Shown: in pieces, positions 1-6,181 of the stretch | How positions within the stretch are numbered: position 1 is the stretch's first letter | Layout: each line of letters opens with the position of its first letter | From: Bacillota bacterium | GTDB lineage: Bacteria; Bacillota; Clostridia; Lachnospirales; Lachnospiraceae | Length of the DNA: 11,345 bases | Direction of reading: 5' to 3' | NCBI GenBank assembly: GCA_023415595.1 | Contig: JAEZJW010000073.1 | Span: 1-11,345 of the forward strand | The notes under the pieces: generated by a model | The model's database searches: none | The model's input: only the letters and a program-made list of their open reading frames with translations | What the model was told of the DNA's origin: nothing | Made by a program: the position numbers and the translations under genes

Positions 1-138
1 CAGCAATCTGCTGATAATTGCCGGACCAAAGGAGGGATGGTCCACATAGGCATCCCCTGTCACGAAGACAAAGTCACATTGTGTCCATCCCCTCTGTACC
101 ATATCATTCTTACTAATAGGTAAAAATTCTTTTATCAT
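1..138 (-). CDS. ygiQ: YgiQ-family radical SAM protein (UPF0313), N-terminal fragment
   Basis: Reverse-strand translation from the ATG at 138 gives 46 residues before the window edge. It starts MIKEFLPISKNDM and contains the block VTGDAYVDHPSFGPAI (residues 26-41). The FLP(I/M)S start and the TGDAYVDHPSFG block are hallmarks of the N-terminus of YgiQ (UPF0313), a large protein with a radical SAM domain further in. The CxxxCxxC iron-sulfur motif would lie outside this window, so the enzymatic part is not seen. Substrate and physiological role of the family are not settled. An AAGGA sits only 3 nt before the ATG, which is tight, but family alignment supports this start. The gene begins 18 bp after the stop of the lipoprotein gene, with no terminator or promoter between, so the two are probably co-transcribed. 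Family assignment is firm; function is open. Confidence 0.9.
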   Translation of the reverse strand, partial: MIKEFLPISKNDMVQRGWTQCDFVFVTGDAYVDHPSFGPAIISRLL

Positions 139-156
139 AAATCCTTCTTTACTGTA

Positions 157-1344
157 TTATTTCACAATTGCTTCTGCTACGATGAGATCCGTTACCATAT
201 TCATTAAAATCTCTTCTTTAAGAATGTCAGGATCTGCTTCAGCCATAAAGTCCTGTGTGCTTTCATAGCCATATTCCGTAGCTAAGAGTGCTGCCTGCTC
301 ATTGAACTTATCCTCGGACAGCTCGATACCCTCTGCCTTGATGATAGCACCATAGATCAAATCCCTCCTGGCCATACTCTCTGCATAGCCTGTGGTATCC
401 TTATCAAACTGCTCCTCAGTTACTCCGGAAGCGGCTAAGAAGCCCGCAAAATCCATACCGTAAGCCATAGCAAAGTTAGTGTAGTAGACCTTCATATCAT
501 TTTTATAATAATCAAGCAGTGTCTGAGGTAAGGAGCTGATCTTAGAGGCTGTCAAGATATTGTTATATATGCTGTTCTCAATTTCAGCCTGTCTGCTTTC
601 TTCCTTCTCTTTCATCAGGTTGTCCTTGATACCGGCTTTATAAGCGTCTACTGTCGCATAATCAGTATTTGTTGTAACATATTCCTCTGTTAACTTATAC
701 TCCTGGATCTTGTTCACTGTAACCTTGAACACAACCGGCTTTCCTGCCAGATCTTCAGAGCCGTAATCTTCCGGGAAGGTAACATTAACGTCCAGCTTGT
801 CACCGGTCTTCGCTCCGATTAAGCCATCCTCGAAGCCGGGAATAAAGGATGCAGATCCGATCATCAGATCGTAGCCTGCAGCGGTACCCCCTTCGAAAGC
901 AACGCCATCCTTCAGACCTTCGTAATCAATGTTAACGGTATCTCCACGCTTAACGGCACGTCCGGTAACCTCTTCAAGGGTTCCACTGTTTCCACCAAGC
1001 TCGGATTGGATCGCTAACAGAATGTCCTCCTCTGTAACCGCTACGGGTGCAACTGATACTTCTATGCCCTTATACTGTCCTAAGGTAATAAAGTCATTTA
1101 CGTTATATTCTCCCTTAACCAGTTCGTTCACAAGATATTCCGGTTCTTCTGCGGTTGCGTTGTCTGTTGTGCTATCTTCTGTATTATCGGCCGTTCCTAC
1201 ACCATCCTCGGTATCTTCAGGACTCACTGTTACTACGGGTGTCGGAGTAGCTTCCTCCTGCTTGCTTTCATCCTTCTTATTGCAGCCTGCAGCCAGTAAT
1301 ATTATGCCCATACTCACTGCCACATATAGTATTCTTTTTTTCAT
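157..1344 (-). CDS. Secreted trigger-factor-like lipoprotein with FKBP-type prolyl isomerase domain
   Basis: The 395-residue product begins with a lipoprotein signal peptide: MKKR, a hydrophobic run, and lipobox LAAGC with Cys21 as the lipidation site. A low-complexity Thr/Asp/Glu/Pro linker follows (about 22-75). Residues about 85-128 resemble the link that precedes the isomerase in trigger factor. Residues about 130-215 are an FKBP-type domain (GDTVNIDYEGLKDG, FEGG, GSASFIPGFEDGLIG, VTFPEDYG, LAGKPVVFKV). Residues about 217-395 match the helical trigger-factor C-terminal chaperone region. The ribosome-binding N-terminal domain with its GFRKGK signature is absent. I infer an extracytoplasmic folding catalyst or chaperone on the outer face of the membrane, comparable in role to PrsA but of different ancestry. 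The start is supported by AAAGGA at 1354-1359, about 9 nt upstream. It is first in a unit with the YgiQ-family gene. Isomerase activity is not proven by sequence. Confidence 0.9.
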   Translation of the reverse strand: MKKRILYVAVSMGIILLAAGCNKKDESKQEEATPTPVVTVSPEDTEDGVGTADNTEDSTTDNATAEEPEYLVNELVKGEYNVNDFITLGQYKGIEVSVAPVAVTEEDILLAIQSELGGNSGTLEEVTGRAVKRGDTVNIDYEGLKDGVAFEGGTAAGYDLMIGSASFIPGFEDGLIGAKTGDKLDVNVTFPEDYGSEDLAGKPVVFKVTVNKIQEYKLTEEYVTTNTDYATVDAYKAGIKDNLMKEKEESRQAEIENSIYNNILTASKISSLPQTLLDYYKNDMKVYYTNFAMAYGMDFAGFLAASGVTEEQFDKDTTGYAESMARRDLIYGAIIKAEGIELSEDKFNEQAALLATEYGYESTQDFMAEADPDILKEEILMNMVTDLIVAEAIVK

Positions 1345-1414
1345 CTAAGTTATTCCTTTCCATTTCCCGCCCGGCTAAATTATGCGCTCCGAACTAAATT
1401 AAAGTGCTCCTTTG

Positions 1415-1423
1415 GTTATATCA
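1415..1423 (-). promoter_or_regulatory. Extended -10 promoter for the trigger-factor-like lipoprotein gene
   Basis: Read on the minus strand the bases are TGATATAAC, an extended -10 (TGN) joined to TATAAC, about 70 nt upstream of the lipoprotein start. No good -35 hexamer lies 16-18 nt further upstream (TATCTT at best), as is common for extended -10 promoters. The site is downstream of the darA terminator, so it would start the lipoprotein-ygiQ unit. Called by eye only. Confidence 0.5.
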
Positions 1424-1515
1424 CATTTACAGTAAAAAAGATAGCTTTAAAACGTTATTTCACAAATATTTCAGATTTAGTTAAGGTTGCATATACTGCG
1501 ATAAAGCAAGTAAAA

Positions 1516-1557
1516 CCCCGGAATCTGCGATATCCGTCGATACCGCAGATTCCGGGG
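1516..1557 (-). terminator. Intrinsic terminator of darA
   Basis: A perfect 14-bp inverted repeat (CCCCGGAATCTGCG at 1516-1529, complement at 1544-1557) encloses a 14-nt loop that can add an ATC/GAT pairing. On the minus strand the stem is followed by TTTTA (1511-1515). It lies 54 bp beyond the darA stop and before the lipoprotein promoter, so it ends the darA transcript. It is the strongest hairpin in the left half of the window. On the plus strand it lacks a U-tract, so it should act in one direction. Confidence 0.88.
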
Positions 1558-1610
1558 GGCAAGCTTATCTTAGTGACTTAAATTACATCGTTATTTAAAT
1601 ATGGAAGACC

Positions 1611-1928
1611 TCAGATCTTCTCGAAGCGATCCACATCTGTAACAAATATGGTAGCTCCGCCTACATTTACAACCACATTCATTGCTGCATACTCGCCTGG
1701 TCCTATGGGGTTGGATATGATCTGTTTTCTCGGGCCGCAGGTGTTCTTGACGATTGTTATAACCTCATCTACCTTCTCAGCATCTGTTCCGATCATTAAG
1801 GTCGTATTGCCTTCCCTTAAGAAACCTCCGGTAGAAGCCAGCTTAGTCACATAGAAGCCGTGCTTATTCAAGGCTTGGGTTACATCACCGCTATCTATAT
1901 TGCGTACTATCACATAAATCAGTTTCAT
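1611..1928 (-). CDS. darA: PII-like cyclic-di-AMP receptor DarA (PstA/YaaQ family)
   Basis: The 105-residue protein starts MKLIYVIVRN and carries the family blocks TKLASTGGFLREGNTTLMIG (residues 28-47) and VGGATIFV (89-96), which identify the trimeric PII-like cyclic-di-AMP receptors DarA (Bacillus) and PstA (Staphylococcus, Listeria). Ligand-pocket positions known from PstA structures are kept: Thr28, Phe36, Asn41, Gly47. Positions usually Asn24 and Arg26 are Gly24 and Tyr26 here. The T-loop/B-loop stretch around 70-85 is a few residues shorter than in the 109-residue Bacillus protein. The start is well supported: AGAAAGGTTGTGAT at 1932-1945 matches the anti-Shine-Dalgarno at 12 of 14 positions. 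The gene appears to stand alone, with its own promoter and terminator, rather than in the tmk-yaaR-holB cluster seen in Bacillus. What DarA controls downstream is not known from the sequence. Confidence 0.94.
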   Translation of the reverse strand: MKLIYVIVRNIDSGDVTQALNKHGFYVTKLASTGGFLREGNTTLMIGTDAEKVDEVITIVKNTCGPRKQIISNPIGPGEYAAMNVVVNVGGATIFVTDVDRFEKI

Positions 1929-1980
1929 GGAATCACAACCTTTCTGATTATTCCTATGGAGTTATTCGGTTTACAGCTTA

Positions 1981-2009
1981 ATTATATAACAAAAAAGCTT
2001 GAAAGTAAA
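1981..2009 (-). promoter_or_regulatory. SigA-type promoter of darA
   Basis: On the minus strand: -35 TTTACT (2004-2009), a 17-nt spacer and a perfect -10 TATAAT (1981-1986). Transcription would start near 1974, giving a 5' untranslated region of about 46 nt before the darA ATG. The spacing and the perfect -10 make this convincing although the -35 matches at 4 of 6 positions. Confidence 0.72.
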
Positions 2010-2020
2010 CGAAACTTCAG
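1991..2020 (-). terminator. Possible weak terminator after ileS
   Basis: On the minus strand CTGAAGT and ACTTTCAAG can form a stem with two single-base bulges around a TTCGTTT loop, followed directly by CTTTTTT. It begins 58 bp after the ileS stop and overlaps the -35 and spacer of the darA promoter. The stem is weak; no other terminator candidate is visible between ileS and darA, so some read-through into darA is possible. Confidence 0.3.
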
Positions 2021-2077
2021 AAATCGATTATAAAATGACCGCACGGACTGTCGATATTACAGCAAATAAGCCGTATT

Positions 2078-5000
2078 CTACAACTTCTCCACACCCAGAG
2101 TAACCTTCTCGCCGTTCAGATCCCATTCCTTTGTGAAGCCCTGTGCCCCGTCAAGCTGGAGTAAGTCAGCCATTACCTCGGATTTGATCTCCTCGATATT
2201 ACGCTCCATGACGGCCTTCACCTTGTCATTACCCTCCATGGATACACGGATATGATCCATCACCTCGAAGTCTGCGTCCTTACGCATGGTCTGTATCTTA
2301 CTGATGATTTCGCGGACAAAGCCTTCTTCAATCAGTTCCTCAGTCAGGTTAGTATCCAGTACTACGGTAATGCCATAATTGGAATCGGAAACAAAGCCTT
2401 CTGTCTGTGCAGCTTCAATCAACAGATCCTCCTGATCAAGAGTAACCTCGGATCCCTCCAGATTGATCTTTAATTTGCCGGTAGCATTGATCTCATCCAT
2501 TGCCATATTCCCGTTCAGCTCGGCTAAAATGGTACGGATTGCACCAAGCTGCTTACCGAATTTCGGTCCCAGGGTCTTCAGCTGAGGCTTGAAGTTGTAA
2601 GAAGTAAAGGCCCTTACATCATCTGTGAACAGAACCTCCTTCACATTCAGCTCCTCTGCGATGATATCCTTATAGAAGCTGGAAAGCTTCGCATCAGCCT
2701 TCACATACATCCTGCCGATCGGCTGACGGTTCTTGATGTTTGCTGCATTTCTGCAGGCACGGCCGAGAACGACAACCTCCAGGACCTCTTCCATATTTTC
2801 TTCCAGCTCCTTATTGATATACTCTTCTTTATAGGAAGGAAAATCGCAAAGGTGGATACTCTTCGGTGCCTTCGGATCGATATTTATCACAAGGTTCTGA
2901 TAGATTTCCTCGGTCATGAACGGGATAAAAGGCGCAGCCGTCTTACATACCTCGACCAGAGCGGTGTAGAGAGTCATATAAGCATTGATCTTATCCTGGG
3001 GCATTCCGTTTGCCCAGAAGCGTTCCCTGCTTCTTCTGACATACCAGTTGGAAAGCTCATCCACGAAGTCAGCCAGCATTCTTGCACCCTCTGTAATCCT
3101 GTAGTTATCCAGGTGCTCATCCACAGATTTGATCAGGGTGTTCAGCTTGGAAAGCAGCCATTGATCCATTACCGGAAGCTTATCGTATTCCAGCTTATAT
3201 TTTGTCGCATCGAACTGGTCGATGTTCGCATATAGTACGAAGAAGGCATAGGTATTCCAGAGAGTACCCATGAATTTTCTCTGGCCTTCGGTTACCGCGC
3301 CATGGTGGAAGCGGTTCGGCAGCCATAATGCGGAGTTGATATAGAAGTACCAGCGGATCGCATCCGCTCCATGCTTCTCCAGTGCATCGAAGGGATCCAC
3401 AGCATTTCCCTTGGATTTGGACATCTTCTGGCCGTTCTCATCCTGTACATGCCCAAGTACGATACAGTTCTTAAACGGTGACTTACCAAAGATCAGCGTG
3501 GAGATTGCCAACAGGGAATAGAACCAGCCTCTGGTCTGATCCACTGCCTCACTGATGAAATCAGCCGGGAAATTATCCTCGAAGATTTCCTTATTCTCAA
3601 ATGGATAGTGCCACTGTGCAAACGGCATTGAACCGGAATCATACCAGCAGTCGATTACCGGCTTCACACGGGTCATCGTCTTGCCGCATTCCGGACACTT
3701 GATGGTTACATTATCAATGAATGGACGGTGCAGTTCGATATCCTCCGGACAATCATCGGACATGGCTTTCAGCTCTGCAATGCTTCCAATACAATGACGG
3801 TGACCATCCTCGCATTCCCAGATCGGAAGCGGCGTTCCCCAGTAACGGTCACGGGATAAGCCCCAATCCTGAACGTTCTTCAGCCAGTCGCCAAAGCGTC
3901 CCTGGCCGATACTTTCCGGCATCCAGTTGATCGTGTTGTTATTGGCAATCAATTCCTCCCGTACAGCAGTCATCTGAATGAACCAGGATTCTCGTGCATA
4001 GTAGATCAGGGGAGTATCACAGCGCCAGCAGAACGGGTATCTGTGCTCGAACTTCAGGATCTTGAATAATAAGCCCTTTGCCGCGAGTGCTTTCATAATG
4101 GGCTCATCGGCTTCCTTACAGAACATGCCTGCAAAATCGGTCGCCTCAGGCTTAAATTCTCCCTTGCCGTCAATCAGCTGAACGAAAGGTAAATCGTATA
4201 CCTTACCGACTCTGTTATCGTCTTCACCGAAAGCGGGTGCAATGTGAACAACACCGGTACCATCCGACAGAGTAACATAATTATCACAGGTTACGTAGAA
4301 GGCCTTCTTATCCGGCTTAGCATAATCAAATAACGGCTCATATTCCGTATACTCTAACTCCTTACCGGTATAGGTTTCCAGTACCTCATAATCCCCTTCC
4401 AGAACATTCAGCAGAGCTTCCGCCAGGATGTACTTCTCCGTTCCAGCTGCCACAGGTGCTTCCTGCTCCCCACCATTACCATGCTTGTGTCCATGATCAT
4501 GTCCGCAGGAGCAGCCATCCTTCTTCAGGACATTTCCCTTCGCATCTACCGATACCTTAACCTTCACGTAGGTCTCCTCCGGATTGACACAGAGGCCGAC
4601 ATTAGAGGGAAGGGTCCAAGGAGTTGTGGTCCAAGCCAGGATATATTCATCCTTCGTTCCCTTCAGACGGAATTTAGCGATGACGGACTTCTCCTTCACA
4701 TCCTTATAGCCCTGAGCAACTTCATGGCTGGATAGAGGGGTTCCGCATCTCGGACAATAGGGTACGATCTTAAAGCCCTTATATAACAGTCCCTTCTCCC
4801 AGATCTGCTTTAATGACCACCACTCGGATTCGATATATTCATTATGATAGGTAACATAGGGATCCTCCATATCAGCCCAGAAACCAACAGTTCCGGAGAA
4901 GTCCTCCCACATGCCCTTATACTTCCATACACTTTCCTTACACTCCTGAAGAAAAGGCTCAAGACCATATGCCTCAATCTGGTCCTTCCCGTTGATGCCA

Positions 5001-5299
5001 AGCTTCTTCTCTACCTCCAGCTCCACCGGAAGTCCATGGGTATCCCAGCCGGCTTTACGGAGCACCTTATAGCCCTTCATCGTACGGTATCTGGGAATCA
5101 TGTCCTTAATAACCCTCGTTAATACGTGGCCGATGTGCGGCTTGCCGTTGGCGGTCGGCGGACCGTCATAGAAGGTGAAGGTTTCCCCATCCTTTCTCTC
5201 CTCGATGCTGGCCTCAAAAATCTTATGATCCTTCCAGAACTGCTCTGTTTTCTTCTCTCTTTCGACAAAGTTCAAATCCGTAGATACCTTATCGTACAT
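2078..5299 (-). CDS. ileS: Isoleucyl-tRNA synthetase, type 2 (eukaryote/archaea-like)
   Basis: This 1073-residue class I synthetase charges tRNA-Ile in the cytoplasm. The catalytic signatures are HIGH (55-58, in PTANGKPHIGHVL) and KMSKS (625-629). The inserted CP1 editing domain, which hydrolyses Val-tRNA-Ile, is marked by TTTPWTLPSN (224-233) and GTGVVHIAPAFGEDD (347-361). Cys pairs at 182/185, 424/427 and 535/538 are metal-site candidates. The PTANGKPHIGHVLTR context, the overall length and the lack of a C-terminal Cys4 zinc finger point to the type 2 IleS group, which is typically less sensitive to mupirocin (family knowledge, not measured here). Oddity: residues about 250-288 add a segment with CSCGHDHGHKH (263-273) inside the editing domain. 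The start has AAGGAGGAG at 5306-5314, 6 nt upstream. Expression is controlled by the T-box leader upstream. Confidence 0.97.
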   Translation of the reverse strand: MYDKVSTDLNFVEREKKTEQFWKDHKIFEASIEERKDGETFTFYDGPPTANGKPHIGHVLTRVIKDMIPRYRTMKGYKVLRKAGWDTHGLPVELEVEKKLGINGKDQIEAYGLEPFLQECKESVWKYKGMWEDFSGTVGFWADMEDPYVTYHNEYIESEWWSLKQIWEKGLLYKGFKIVPYCPRCGTPLSSHEVAQGYKDVKEKSVIAKFRLKGTKDEYILAWTTTPWTLPSNVGLCVNPEETYVKVKVSVDAKGNVLKKDGCSCGHDHGHKHGNGGEQEAPVAAGTEKYILAEALLNVLEGDYEVLETYTGKELEYTEYEPLFDYAKPDKKAFYVTCDNYVTLSDGTGVVHIAPAFGEDDNRVGKVYDLPFVQLIDGKGEFKPEATDFAGMFCKEADEPIMKALAAKGLLFKILKFEHRYPFCWRCDTPLIYYARESWFIQMTAVREELIANNNTINWMPESIGQGRFGDWLKNVQDWGLSRDRYWGTPLPIWECEDGHRHCIGSIAELKAMSDDCPEDIELHRPFIDNVTIKCPECGKTMTRVKPVIDCWYDSGSMPFAQWHYPFENKEIFEDNFPADFISEAVDQTRGWFYSLLAISTLIFGKSPFKNCIVLGHVQDENGQKMSKSKGNAVDPFDALEKHGADAIRWYFYINSALWLPNRFHHGAVTEGQRKFMGTLWNTYAFFVLYANIDQFDATKYKLEYDKLPVMDQWLLSKLNTLIKSVDEHLDNYRITEGARMLADFVDELSNWYVRRSRERFWANGMPQDKINAYMTLYTALVEVCKTAAPFIPFMTEEIYQNLVINIDPKAPKSIHLCDFPSYKEEYINKELEENMEEVLEVVVLGRACRNAANIKNRQPIGRMYVKADAKLSSFYKDIIAEELNVKEVLFTDDVRAFTSYNFKPQLKTLGPKFGKQLGAIRTILAELNGNMAMDEINATGKLKINLEGSEVTLDQEDLLIEAAQTEGFVSDSNYGITVVLDTNLTEELIEEGFVREIISKIQTMRKDADFEVMDHIRVSMEGNDKVKAVMERNIEEIKSEVMADLLQLDGAQGFTKEWDLNGEKVTLGVEKL

Positions 5300-5462
5300 G
5301 CCATTCTCCTCCTTATAGATGCGTTACTGCTGCCAAATACATTTCTGTCCAAGTCTTACTGTTAGGTTTCACCATATCCGGTGTTTTTTATTAACATTTT
5401 AATTTAAGGAAATTCGATTCGATTTTTTAAAGAACAAAGCATCCTGCGGAGCATTTTTATGT

Positions 5463-5483
5463 AATAGGACGTGATTTCCTATT
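5463..5483 (-). repeat. Inverted repeat just after the T-box terminator
   Basis: Seven-base arms (5463-5469 and 5477-5483, AATAGGA with TCCTATT) enclose a 7-nt loop directly downstream of the T-box terminator U-tract in the ileS leader. No U-tract follows, so it is not a second terminator. It could form a small hairpin in read-through mRNA, for example as a processed 5' end. Role unknown. Confidence 0.45.
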
Positions 5484-5519
5484 AAATAAAAAAGCTCCCA
5501 TCCGAAAAAGGATGAGAGC
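5484..5519 (-). terminator. T-box regulatory terminator
   Basis: A 10-bp stem with one G-U pair (5510-5519 with 5494-5503 on the minus strand, GCTCTCATCC against GGATGGGAGC) has a 6-nt loop and is followed by TTTTTTATTT (5484-5493). It lies directly after the T-box core and is the off-state structure of the ileS leader. Confidence 0.9.
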
Positions 5520-5752
5520 ATATGCTTTCATTGTACCACCTGTTTCACGTACTCTGCAGTATACTGCATCCATACATTATCCGAATAACGGTAGATACCG
5601 GCTTAACCTACTTGGCAGGGTGATTGCCTTTGGATCTTGCAGCTAGGGAGTGATTTTCGTTCATCTGCTACTCATACCGGGCTTACACTATCTCCGGCTC
5701 GCTGGAAATTTTGCGGGATGCCTACTCTCTCCGTCAACGCTTTTATCAATTT
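5484..5752 (-). promoter_or_regulatory. Isoleucine T-box leader of ileS
   Basis: The minus-strand leader has T-box elements in order. Near the 5' end is the AG-rich lower Stem I strand GGAGAGAGTAGG. The apical Stem I portion contains CAGCGAGCC. The specifier region GAAAATCACTCCC carries the Ile codon ATC at 5652-5654. The T-box core CAGGTGGTAC follows, with TGGT at 5535-5538 able to pair with an ACCA tRNA end, and then the terminator hairpin. Known mechanism: uncharged tRNA-Ile stabilises the antiterminator and lets transcription reach ileS. Specifier, T-box core and downstream gene agree on isoleucine. The 5' end is set from the promoter. About 184 nt of further leader separate the terminator from the ileS start. 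Stem II/IIA boundaries were not resolved by eye. Confidence 0.92.
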
Positions 5753-5758
5753 TTGTTT

Positions 5759-5787
5759 ATAATAGTATATAAATCTATCATTGTCAA
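5759..5787 (-). promoter_or_regulatory. SigA promoter of the ileS T-box transcript
   Basis: On the minus strand: perfect -35 TTGACA (5782-5787), a 17-nt spacer (5765-5781) and -10 TATTAT (5759-5764). The expected start is near 5752, just ahead of the first T-box element. This is the strongest promoter match in the window, as expected for a gene controlled mainly by attenuation. Confidence 0.88.
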
Positions 5788-6082
5788 TAGTTTTCTTGAA
5801 ATTCCCATATTGGACCCTTTTTCAAATGCTTCAGGGGAACGGGATTCTGTACATCGATTTACTGAGCCACCATATGACGATGCTTTGATGCGATGCAGAC
5901 ACATGCAAGGAGATCATCAGAAAAGCCTTTTGCGGTTGACCACAGACAGGATAAGTGCGCCCATACATAGGGAGTGTGGGCAGATACCGAAAATCGAGCT
6001 TGTTTTACGGTACTGCCTACATCTTCCTATGAAAATGGGCAAACTTATCCGTTCGGAGGTTCAATTCTGTGATACTACAAGC
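5788..6082. other. Divergent intergenic region between the ileS and pncB promoters, no gene seen
   Basis: Between the two divergent promoters I found no reading frame with a start plus ribosome binding site and no recognisable protein or gene remnant on either strand. A 134-codon open frame crosses it on the plus strand but also runs antisense through the ileS promoter and the 5' half of the T-box, so it looks fortuitous. The main content is the long hairpin at 5949-6050. A smaller possible fold lies to its left (TTGATG near 5885 with CATCA near 5915, and GCA/TGC inside). Confidence 0.6.
5949..6050. repeat. Long imperfect hairpin / inverted repeat of unknown role
   Basis: The ends GGATAAGT (5949-5956) and ACTTATCC (6043-6050) pair. 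Further in are GCCCAT (5959-5964) with ATGGGC (6035-6040), CATAGG (5966-5971) with CCTATG (6026-6031), TGTGGGCAG (5975-5983) with CTGCCTACA (6013-6021, one G-U), TACCG (5985-5989) with CGGTA (6008-6012), and AAAA with TTTT near the loop. This makes a rod of about 40 bp with small internal loops. Outside it, CACAGA (5941-5946) can pair with TCTGTG (6066-6071) across an uneven internal loop. No U-tract follows on either strand, so it is not an ordinary terminator. It could be a small structured RNA, a miniature inverted-repeat element, or a protein-binding site. I could not match it to a named RNA family. Confidence 0.7.
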
Positions 6083-6111
6083 TTGACTATTTTAAGATTT
6101 AGGTATATGTT
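6083..6111 (+). promoter_or_regulatory. Probable promoter of pncB
   Basis: TTGACT (6083-6088), a 17-nt spacer and TATGTT (6106-6111). The -35 is good and the -10 matches TATAAT at 4 of 6 positions. Transcription would start near 6118, about 64 nt before the chosen pncB ATG. The hairpin at 5949-6050 lies upstream of it, so it would not be in this mRNA. Confidence 0.5.
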
Positions 6112-6169
6112 GTGATATGATGATAAAACTAAATCTGAGTATTGGAAAATCGAAACAATAGACATGTAT

Positions 6170-6175
6170 AAGGAG
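6170..6175 (+). promoter_or_regulatory. Ribosome binding site that sets the pncB start
   Basis: AAGGAG lies 6 nt before the ATG at 6182. An in-frame ATG at 6164 lies upstream of this site and has no good site of its own, so 6182 is preferred and the first six residues of the longer frame are dropped. Confidence 0.8.
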
Positions 6176-6181
6176 AATCCT

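Noticed and set aside
929..1348. Plus-strand open frame opposite the lipoprotein gene
   Set aside because: It is Ser/Thr/Val-rich, as expected for the complement of an acidic linker and FKBP coding sequence, with no start signal. It is a shadow of the real gene.
1404..1411. AAAGGAG-like ribosome binding site on the minus strand upstream of the lipoprotein gene
   Set aside because: No ATG, GTG or TTG follows at a usable distance, so it does not mark a leader peptide.
5949..6050. Reading the long hairpin as a terminator or a riboswitch for pncB
   Set aside because: There is no U-tract on either strand, and the likely pncB promoter is downstream of it, so it would not be in the pncB leader.
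5711..6115. 134-codon plus-strand open frame in the ileS-pncB intergenic region
   Set aside because: It is antisense to the 5' half of the T-box and the ileS promoter, has no ribosome binding site, crosses the long hairpin, and its translation resembles no family.
6164..6181. Upstream ATG of pncB giving six extra residues
   Set aside because: The ribosome binding site AAGGAG lies between this ATG and the one at 6182, which also fits the family N-terminus better.
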